Part shown: piece by piece, positions 7,701 through 10,861 of the stretch
How the letters are laid out: every line of letters begins with the position of its first letter
How positions within the stretch are numbered: position 1 is the stretch's first letter
Source of the DNA: an uncultured Clostridia bacterium
GTDB lineage: Bacteria > Bacillota_A > Clostridia > TANB77 > CAG-508
DNA length: 10,861 bases
NCBI GenBank assembly: GCA_947628335.1
Contig: CANQZT010000038.1
Location: 1-10,861 of the forward strand
Direction of reading: 5' to 3'
Notes under the pieces: generated by a model
Databases searched by the model: none
What the model was told of the DNA's origin: nothing
What the model saw: only the letters and a program-made list of their open reading frames with translations
Made by a program: the position numbers and the translations under genes

Positions 7701-9189
7701 AGTAGTGAGCTAAGCTATTTGCTTTTTCGTTTAATTCTCTATAAGTTAAACTATTACCTTCAAAAACAAGAGCAATATTATCAGGAGTAATATTTACTTG
7801 TTCTTCAAATAAATCAACAATTGTTTTGTCTTTTGGATAATCGGCATAAGTGCTATTAAAATCAGTTAAGATATTATTCTTTTCCTTTTGTGTAACGATT
7901 TCAATATCATAAATACCAATTTTTGCATTAGAAATAACTTGACTAATCATATTCAAAATACGTAAATGAACATTAGAAATGTCAGCTTCGTCATATTTCT
8001 CAGTACGATAATCATAAGCAATGTTCACAGAGCCTGTATCATTAAGGTCATAAATATGAATTTCTAAATCATCTCCAGAATTACCATTAAAAGCCCATTT
8101 ACTATTGCAAGTAATGCTGTTCTTATCAACAGTTCTTGTTATTTGATAAGATATAATCATATTATAAAGTTTTGGTAAACTAGGATCTTTACTTCTTAAG
8201 TCTTCTAAAATAAATTGATTAGAATACTTTTGATGTCGAAGCATTCCTAAGGAACTTTTAGCAATATTGTTTGCAAAAGTTTCAAAACTTAAATTTTCTC
8301 TCATATCAAATCTAAAAGGGACAACGTTAATAAACATACCAGTAGTATTTTTTTCTTTGAAATTTGTTCTACCTAAAATAGGAGTACCTATAACAAAGTC
8401 ATTTACATTAGAGACTCTACCTGTATAAATTGAAAAAATTGCCATGAAAAAGTTATATACAGAGATGTTATGTGTTTTACAAAATTCATTTATCTCATCC
8501 ATTTCATTTTTGTTAATTGTAAATTCAAGTCGTCTAGCTAAACAAGAAAATTGATTGTCTTCTTGTTTTCTACTTGGCAATGATACAGAAAAAGGTAGTG
8601 TTTCAAAAACAGTATCCCAATATTCTTTATCTTTTTTAAATTTTACACTTTTTTTGTAACTTTCTTCTTCAGAAATATAATTAATATAAGAGGGAACAGA
8701 AGAAAAGTCAGGTTCTTCATTTTTTATTAATGAAGAATATACGCGAGCAATTTCGGTAATTGAAATTCCTAGAGTCCAAGAGTCAGAAATAATATGATGA
8801 GTATTAATTACATATCCACCAGTTCCATCTGCAAAGCGAAATAATTTAAAGACAAATAACCTTTTGTAAATATCAAAAGATTTTTGTAATACATTATATG
8901 CAAGTTCTGAAACATCCTCTTTAGAGTTAACATCCACTAATTCAATAGAAAATGGTTCATAGTTTGCAAAATATTGCTTCATTTCAGTTCCATCAAGTTG
9001 TAATCTTATTTGAAAACTATCATTATTTTTAACTACAAGATTAATAGCCTTTTCTAATAATTCAAAATTAAGTTTTTCGTAAAAGAAAATACTTCCACCA
9101 ATATTATTTATATTAGAACCATTATAAAATTGTTCAGTTAATAAAATAGATTTTTGTGGAGTTGTTAAATTATATAACTGTTTTTCCAT
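1765..9189 (-). CDS. Two-module non-ribosomal peptide synthetase with terminal reductase (C-A-T-C-A-T-R)
   Basis: Cytosolic assembly-line enzyme expected to build a dipeptide and release it reductively. Domain order over 2474 residues: condensation C1 (about 5-430, HHIISDS at 131-137), adenylation A1 (about 457-950, TSGSTGKPKG, YKTGD 831-835, NGK 937-939), carrier T1 (LGGDSL, Ser996), C2 (about 1050-1475, HHIISDG 1177-1183), A2 (about 1497-1990, TSGSTGNPKG, YKTGD, NGK 1978-1980), T2 (LGADSL, Ser2035), and a thioester reductase (about 2105-2455). No thioesterase or epimerisation domain is present. All core motifs are intact, so the protein looks functional; both carrier serines need a phosphopantetheinyl transferase encoded elsewhere. 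I chose the ATG at 9189 because GAGGGGG sits 5 nt upstream; an in-frame ATG at 9216 would add nine residues but has a poorly spaced site. No exporter or tailoring gene is visible. The product class, an N-capped dipeptide aldehyde or derived pyrazinone, is inferred from architecture. Confidence 0.96.
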   Translation of the reverse strand: MEKQLYNLTTPQKSILLTEQFYNGSNINNIGGSIFFYEKLNFELLEKAINLVVKNNDSFQIRLQLDGTEMKQYFANYEPFSIELVDVNSKEDVSELAYNVLQKSFDIYKRLFVFKLFRFADGTGGYVINTHHIISDSWTLGISITEIARVYSSLIKNEEPDFSSVPSYINYISEEESYKKSVKFKKDKEYWDTVFETLPFSVSLPSRKQEDNQFSCLARRLEFTINKNEMDEINEFCKTHNISVYNFFMAIFSIYTGRVSNVNDFVIGTPILGRTNFKEKNTTGMFINVVPFRFDMRENLSFETFANNIAKSSLGMLRHQKYSNQFILEDLRSKDPSLPKLYNMIISYQITRTVDKNSITCNSKWAFNGNSGDDLEIHIYDLNDTGSVNIAYDYRTEKYDEADISNVHLRILNMISQVISNAKIGIYDIEIVTQKEKNNILTDFNSTYADYPKDKTIVDLFEEQVNITPDNIALVFEGNSLTYRELNEKANSLAHYLKSRQVKNNTIVGIMINRSLEMIIGILAVLKAGGAYLPIDPDYPTDRIEYILDNSNCSFILTSKDLLNKIHINCEKIDINLNNELIYNLPKENLINISNPDDLAYIIYTSGSTGKPKGVMLKISSLLNLAYYCNNVIPYLKNREYISIVSVTTISFDIFIFETLISLQRGLKLIIANSNEQTIPHCLNDLIKKENITAIQTTPSRMQLFYNNLNDIPYLSNLKYIVLAGEPLPISLKNQLLDLTHGKIFNGYGPSETTVFSTLTDVTNQEQITIGKPIANTQIYILDNNLNLCPIGIAGELYISGQGVGLGYMKNLSLTKKSFINNPFSPNTVMYKTGDIGLFKENGEIICLGRVDHQVKIRGLRIELQEIENVMTQNFSISNCIVVKKISNDCHEFLCAYYTCDELIDENNLRNILNSKLPNYMVPQYFVKLDKLPYTPNGKIDKKALPDIDFDKIQFDKEIIKPRNEIDNILISLLSKLLKVKDISINDSFYDLGGDSLVAIQLCSIIYHELNVQISIKDIFNCPIIMNLSDYINDKILHKNTGLITITNKMDFYPVSSAQRRMYYASSLDANSLLYNIAGGIILDKIPNISKLENCFNILIARHESLRTYFDIVDDNIVQKILNTYDFKLEVENSNSNNIDELFYDFVKPFNLNTAPLFNAKLINLSNNKSLLLLNMHHIISDGTSLSILTNELCKLYNDSNDLPKLDISYKDFAVWENNKLNSNEFNKDKEFWVDQFSDEIPLLNMPTNYPRPTIQSFDGDNVFSFIDSDLAKKLNNLTKQLEVTPYMLLLSIYYILLYKYTGQTDFVVGSPIIGRDNSQVSNLIGMFVNSLALRNKLDSSMSFNDFVYDVKNTCLQAFEHQTYPFDELVNVLDIKRDTSRNPLFDTMFIYQNNGNVNPNFDGINSEIYIPNTNTSKFDLSLEIIPQNHGLSLRFEYCTKLFNRDFINQLSEHYLNILRVVLDNTYIKISDIDMLQDAEKTQILHDFNDTYAYYPKDKTVIQLFEEQANINPNGIAVIFEDQKLTYKELNEKANQLARYLKDNGIKNNDVISVCMNKNISFIISILGVLKCGCAYLPINPTYPINRINYIVENSKSKLFITDTDYIIDFTKSLNINNINYSQYAKDNLKTTISPHDLAYIIYTSGSTGNPKGVMVTHNNLVNFVFSFNNCFNNKFGSKDNCLSLTNISFDVSVCEIFTPLSFGCTLTLYPENTLTSISLLGDILNKYKITFLYIPPSVLNDVSSYIISNNITIFVNKLLVGVEAIKNSTLNKFLEINENMEIINGYGPTEATICTTFYKYKHSNSLNENVPIGFPISNSKIFILDRDSNLLPVGVVGELCICGDNVSKGYLNNPELTNKSFINNPKLTPTTIYKTGDLAFWTKNGILSFIGRNDSQIKFKGHRIELNEINSTLRNINYITNAYTMIRPVNNIDCICSFITANKDVNIEYVNNYLKKNLPYYMIPSHVIVLDSFPLTLNGKIDLKFLKDYKIVISEKSNYVAPQNELQKLFCDTWEKLLHTKVGINNDIFELGADSLLAIKFKVEMLSNNINIEYADIFKYPTIQELSKAHSITIAEQLDTYNYNKINKILEKNNIKNYHRVTPNKNNNILLLGSNGFVGMHILYNFIKYDNGKIYCIVRDKNKLSARTRFLDALRFYFDDELDEFIDNRIIIFKGDITKEHFGLKPELYDDIVDNVSVVINSSANVKHYGNFKSFEDINIGLTKKAIEFCENFNKRLIQISSVSVCGNINKNEIITFSENNLYIGQKLDNVYIKSKFEAERIILEHVANGLNAQILRLGNITNRYLDGKFQINPNDNAFIGRLQSFIKLGVVPNYLLNKKLEFTPVDLCGLAIIKIMQNYVPDFSVFHLYNYNYITMKDFIDILKKCDIKLKVVNYTEFDKIIKNTLLDDNKKDILSGIINELNLDNNIEVDSNIDIISEFSRAFLNTINFNWQEIDNVYIKKYIKYFKFIKFI
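1825..2877 (-). other. Terminal thioester reductase (R) domain
   Basis: Residues about 2105-2455 form an extended short-chain dehydrogenase of the carrier-protein thioester reductase type (NAD_binding_4-like). Visible marks are the nucleotide-binding GSNGFVG (G2113, G2116, G2119), SSVSV near 2241, and the catalytic YxxxK pair Y2272/K2276. In this family the carrier-bound peptidyl thioester is reduced with NAD(P)H to an aldehyde, or on to an alcohol, instead of being hydrolysed. It takes the place of a thioesterase. The last 15 residues are rich in Lys, Ile and Phe. Confidence 0.9.
2965..6069 (-). other. Synthetase module 2 (C2-A2-T2)
   Basis: Extension module, residues 1041-2075. C2 has the canonical set: SSAQRRMYYA, RHESLRTYF, MHHIISDG (H1177, H1178, D1182), YPFDELV and RNPLFDTMF, typical of LCL domains joining two L-residues. 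With no epimerisation domain anywhere, both residues are expected to be L. A2 pocket residues by alignment to GrsA are D1690, V1691, C1694, Y1733, L1759, G1761, G1785, I1793, C1794 and K1980 (code DVCYLGGICK). This suggests a mostly hydrophobic pocket, but I cannot name the substrate. T2 carries Ser2035. Confidence 0.8.
6070..9189 (-). other. Synthetase module 1 (C1-A1-T1)
   Basis: Loading module, residues 1-1040. C1 keeps the catalytic His pair (H131, H132) and D136 but has Ser where the motif usually has Gly, and it lacks a recognisable RHExLRT motif (NNDSFQIR instead). As the first domain it may be a starter condensation domain that acylates the first amino acid. Counting from the GrsA pocket, A1 specificity residues are D653, I654, F657, Q696, V722, A724, G747, V755, F756 and K939 (code DIFQVAGVFK). 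I cannot match this to a known substrate; D653 fits an alpha-amino acid. T1 carries Ser996 in LGGDSL. Confidence 0.8.
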
Positions 9190-9194
9190 AATAT

Positions 9195-9201
9195 CCCCCT
9201 C
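9195..9201 (-). promoter_or_regulatory. Ribosome binding site deciding the synthetase start
   Basis: The minus strand reads GAGGGGG, then 5 nt, then the ATG at 9189. The upstream in-frame ATG at 9216 has only GGGAG about 14 nt away, too far for efficient initiation. The ATG at 9189 is therefore preferred. Confidence 0.7.
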
Positions 9202-9248
9202 ATATTCAACGTCCATTTAAGAAGACAAATCTCCCTATAATACTATAA

Positions 9249-9254
9249 ATTATA
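9249..9254 (-). promoter_or_regulatory. Possible -10 element for the synthetase/kinase unit
   Basis: The minus strand carries a perfect TATAAT here, about 60 nt before the synthetase ATG. No good -35 lies 17 nt upstream, only an A/T-rich tract. In DNA this AT-rich such a hexamer is expected by chance, so the call is weak. Confidence 0.25.
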
Positions 9255-9303
9255 TAATTAAAAATAAAAAAAATAAAATAAATTTAAAAAATGTAACTGA
9301 AAA

Positions 9304-9317
9304 TACACACGTGTGTA
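9304..9317. promoter_or_regulatory. 14-bp perfect palindrome, candidate operator
   Basis: TACACACGTGTGTA is a perfect inverted repeat with no spacer, standing out from A/T-rich surroundings. Its centre is about 121 bp from the synthetase start and 123 bp from the protease start, midway in the divergent region. The heptamer ATGTAAC occurs on both sides as a direct repeat (9291-9297 and 9324-9330, 33 bp apart, about three helical turns). A dimeric regulator could bind here; no family is identified. Confidence 0.4.
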
Positions 9318-9352
9318 ATATATATGTAACAAAATCGGGTATATTCAGGAAA

Positions 9353-9369
9353 AGCGACAAAATTCGACA
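9353..9369 (-). promoter_or_regulatory. Tandem Spo0A-box-like sites
   Basis: The plus strand shows AGCGACA (9353-9359) and TTCGACA (9363-9369), exactly 10 bp apart. Read on the minus strand these are TGTCGCT and TGTCGAA. The second is a perfect match to the 0A box (TGNCGAA); the first matches five of seven positions. Pairs spaced about one helical turn are typical of Spo0A targets. They lie about 65-80 bp before the protease start and 165-180 bp before the synthetase start, so either gene could be the target. Binding is inferred. Confidence 0.45.
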
Positions 9370-9407
9370 AAAACAAAAATGTTTAAGAGATAAAAAAATG
9401 GAAAAAA

Positions 9408-9413
9408 TATACT
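9408..9413 (+). promoter_or_regulatory. Possible -10 element for the protease gene
   Basis: TATACT lies 20 nt before the protease ATG. No recognisable -35 is present at 16-18 nt spacing, and the implied leader would be only about 14 nt. It may be a chance match; the true promoter could lie further upstream. Confidence 0.2.
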
Positions 9414-9433
9414 AGAAAGATGGAGGTATATTA

Positions 9434-10561
9434 ATGAAAAAAAGAGGAGTAAATGATAATTTAAAAACAGTAGTAATAACAATGAGTGTATTATTTTTTA
9501 TTACAATTATGGGATTTTATTTATTTAATGTATACATAAATATAGATATAAGTAAAGAAGATGAAAAGACACCATATACAGTAACAAAAACATCACAGAC
9601 AGTATCTGAAATAAAAGAAGAAGACAAAACAATTACAGAAGTAATAGAAGTAGTTTCAAAATCAGTAGTAGGTATTTCAAAATTAAAAGAAAATGGAACA
9701 TCAATTTTTTTACAAAACGGAACCACAAAACTAGGATTAGGAACCGGTCTTATAGTGTCAAGTGATGGATATATTTTAACAAATGAACATGTATCTGGAA
9801 GTAAATATAGTAATTGCTATGTAACATTAGAAAATGGGAAAGAATATCAAGCAAATGTAGTTTGGGCAGATTCAGATTTAGACTTATCAATTATAAAAAT
9901 AAATGTGAAGGGACTATCATATGCAACACTTGGAAATTCAGATGAAATTAAAGTAGGAGAAAGAGTATATGCTATAGGGAATCCAATCGGATTCGAATTT
10001 CAAAGAACAGTAACGTCTGGAATTATTAGTGCTGTAAATAGAACAATAAAAATAGAAGAACAAGACAATACTTCTTATATGGAAGATTTAATACAAACTG
10101 ATGCAACAATAAATCCAGGAAATAGTGGAGGACCATTAATAAATTTAGATGGAGAGGTAATAGGAATAAATTCAGTAAAAATTGAATCAGCAGAAGCAAT
10201 AGGATTTGCTATACCAATAAATATAATAAAACCAATTATACAAAGTTATATAAAAACAGGAGATTTTCAAGAAGCAAATATTGGCATTTTTTCTTATGAT
10301 AAAAATGTAATACCATATTTAGATTCGAATATTAAATTTGAAAATGGAATTTATGTGGCTCAAGTAATAAGAAATAGTCCAGCAGAAAATGCAGGAATAA
10401 GAGAGAACGATATAATAACACAAATTGATGGGATAACATTAAATAAAATGAGTGAACTTAGAAAATACATTTACACAAAAAAGCCATCGGAAGAGGTAAA
10501 TTTAACTATACAAAGAAAAGGAATAAAAATGAGTGTGAAAGTTGTATTAGGGAAAAAATAA
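9434..10561 (+). CDS. HtrA/DegP-like membrane-anchored serine protease with one PDZ domain
   Basis: Surface quality-control protease of the S1C (HtrA/DegP) family, 375 residues, the usual size for Firmicute HtrA proteins. A short cytoplasmic N-terminus precedes one membrane segment (about 13-35) without a signal cleavage site, so the catalytic part should face outside. An acidic, Thr/Lys-rich linker follows (about 40-70). The trypsin-like domain has the triad H119 (TNEHV), D150 (DLDLSIIKI) and S231 (INPGNSGGP). A C-terminal PDZ domain spans about 281-372 (ENGIYVAQV, SPAENAGI, DIITQIDG). The ATG is supported by GGAGG at 9422-9426, 7 nt upstream. Transcribed divergently from the synthetase and apparently alone: the next gene has its own promoter and riboswitch. 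Family members degrade misfolded or secreted proteins under stress. A functional link to the neighbouring peptide pathway is not shown by the sequence. Confidence 0.95.
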   Translation: MKKRGVNDNLKTVVITMSVLFFITIMGFYLFNVYINIDISKEDEKTPYTVTKTSQTVSEIKEEDKTITEVIEVVSKSVVGISKLKENGTSIFLQNGTTKLGLGTGLIVSSDGYILTNEHVSGSKYSNCYVTLENGKEYQANVVWADSDLDLSIIKINVKGLSYATLGNSDEIKVGERVYAIGNPIGFEFQRTVTSGIISAVNRTIKIEEQDNTSYMEDLIQTDATINPGNSGGPLINLDGEVIGINSVKIESAEAIGFAIPINIIKPIIQSYIKTGDFQEANIGIFSYDKNVIPYLDSNIKFENGIYVAQVIRNSPAENAGIRENDIITQIDGITLNKMSELRKYIYTKKPSEEVNLTIQRKGIKMSVKVVLGKK

Positions 10562-10568
10562 AGCAAAT

Positions 10569-10597
10569 TTGCATTTTTTGTCAAAATATAGTATAAT
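10569..10597 (+). promoter_or_regulatory. Sigma-A-type promoter for the riboswitch transcript
   Basis: TTGCAT (10569-10574), a 17-bp spacer and a perfect TATAAT (10592-10597) place the start site near 10604, just before the riboswitch aptamer. The -35 hexamer overlaps the small palindrome GCAAATTTGC that follows the protease stop codon. Confidence 0.7.
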
Positions 10598-10607
10598 GTA
10601 AATGAAT

Positions 10608-10692
10608 ATGTAAAAAGGCAAAGTAAACGAAAGTTTATGACGCAAAGCCAAAGGTCTAAAAGTTTGTATAACTCAAGATAGCTAGGTTGCAC
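10608..10692 (+). ncRNA. Cyclic-di-GMP-I riboswitch (GEMM-I)
   Basis: The conserved GEMM-I core is visible in order: AAGGCAAAG, a 6-bp stem (10623-10628 with 10633-10638) closed by a GAAA tetraloop, GACGCAAAGCC (10639-10649), GGTCTAA, a second hairpin (AGTT with AACT) and GATAGCTAGGTTGC. By alignment to the Vibrio Vc2 aptamer, the base at 10617 matches the ligand-reading G20; cGAMP-sensing relatives have A there, so c-di-GMP is the likely ligand. No terminator hairpin with a U-tract lies between the aptamer and the gene. The AAGGAGG ribosome binding site starts only 8 nt after the aptamer, so control is probably at translation or through aptamer-dependent folding near that site. Confidence 0.92.
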
Positions 10693-10699
10693 AGAAGAA

Positions 10700-10706
10700 A
10701 AGGAGG
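10700..10706 (+). promoter_or_regulatory. Ribosome binding site under riboswitch control
   Basis: AAGGAGG stands 7 nt before the ATG at 10714 and immediately downstream of the riboswitch aptamer. It fixes the start of the downstream gene and is the likely point of control. Confidence 0.7.
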
Positions 10707-10713
10707 AATTAAT

Positions 10714-10861
10714 ATGAAAGTAAAGAAAGTATTAAAAATTATAGGAATTATTCTAGCAATTTTAGTAGTATTTTTCTTAATTCACACTATTAGAAATTAC
10801 ATGATTATAACTAGTCTACAAAATAAATTTGCCAATTATTCTAATAGTACAAATTATCATA
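10714..10861 (+). CDS. Unrecognised membrane-anchored protein, N-terminal part only, c-di-GMP riboswitch target
   Basis: The first 49 codons are present before the window ends. The protein starts MKVKKVLKIIG, with a positively charged N-terminus and one strong hydrophobic segment (about 8-23), then a polar stretch rich in Asn, Ser and Tyr. That fits a signal anchor with the remainder outside the cell; no lipobox cysteine is seen. I do not recognise the family and assign no function. Position under a cyclic-di-GMP-I riboswitch suggests a role in the motile-to-sessile switch, as many such targets in clostridia are surface, adhesion or flagellar proteins; that is inference. Confidence 0.75.
   Translation, partial: MKVKKVLKIIGIILAILVVFFLIHTIRNYMIITSLQNKFANYSNSTNYH

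Noticed and set aside
9190..9216. Upstream in-frame ATG at 9216 as the synthetase start
   Set aside because: It has a poorly spaced ribosome binding site, while the ATG at 9189 has GAGGGGG 5 nt upstream and the domain begins right after it.
10553..10580. Small palindrome GCAAATTTGC followed by a T-run after the protease stop, as an intrinsic terminator
   Set aside because: The stem is only GCA/TGC plus A-T pairs with a bulge, which is weak. Part of it is better explained as the -35 element of the next promoter. Some termination here is possible but not supported.
10471..10692. Minus-strand open frame across the protease end and riboswitch
   Set aside because: It overlaps the PDZ coding sequence and the complete riboswitch aptamer on the other strand. 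It has no family resemblance.
1..10861. CRISPR array, tRNA/rRNA genes or insertion sequence
   Set aside because: No regularly spaced repeats, no tRNA-like cloverleaf, and no transposase reading frame or terminal inverted repeats were seen on either strand.

Overview
The window is very AT-rich (visibly below 30% G+C), uses AGGAGG-type ribosome binding sites and ATA/TTA/AAA-rich codons, and carries a cyclic-di-GMP-I riboswitch and a possible Spo0A-box pair. It looks like the chromosome of a low-GC Clostridium-like Firmicute, possibly gut-associated; no species can be named from the sequence alone.

Left part (minus strand, 9189 down to 1): a two-gene unit. First comes a giant non-ribosomal peptide synthetase (about 2474 aa) with order C-A-T-C-A-T-R. 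The two modules should join two amino acids, the N-terminal condensation domain may add an acyl cap, and the terminal NAD(P)H-dependent reductase should release the product as an aldehyde. Its stop codon lies inside the ribosome binding site of the next gene, a seven-helix membrane sensor histidine kinase (PAS-HisKA-HATPase) that runs off the left edge. The arrangement suggests that synthetase and sensor are made together.

Middle (9190-9433): a short divergent intergenic region. It holds a perfect 14-bp palindrome almost exactly midway between the two start codons, flanked by a direct heptamer repeat, and a tandem pair of Spo0A-box-like sites, one perfect. These are candidate operators for the synthetase/kinase unit, the protease gene, or both.

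Right part (plus strand): an HtrA/DegP-like membrane-anchored serine protease with one PDZ domain (9434-10561). A good housekeeping-type promoter and a cyclic-di-GMP-I riboswitch follow, leading into a gene for an unrecognised protein with an N-terminal membrane segment, cut by the right edge.

The most interesting unit is the synthetase plus sensor kinase: a small peptide-aldehyde (or derived pyrazinone) pathway coupled to a membrane sensor, possibly under sporulation/stationary-phase control. The chemistry class follows from domain order; the signalling link and the product are inference.
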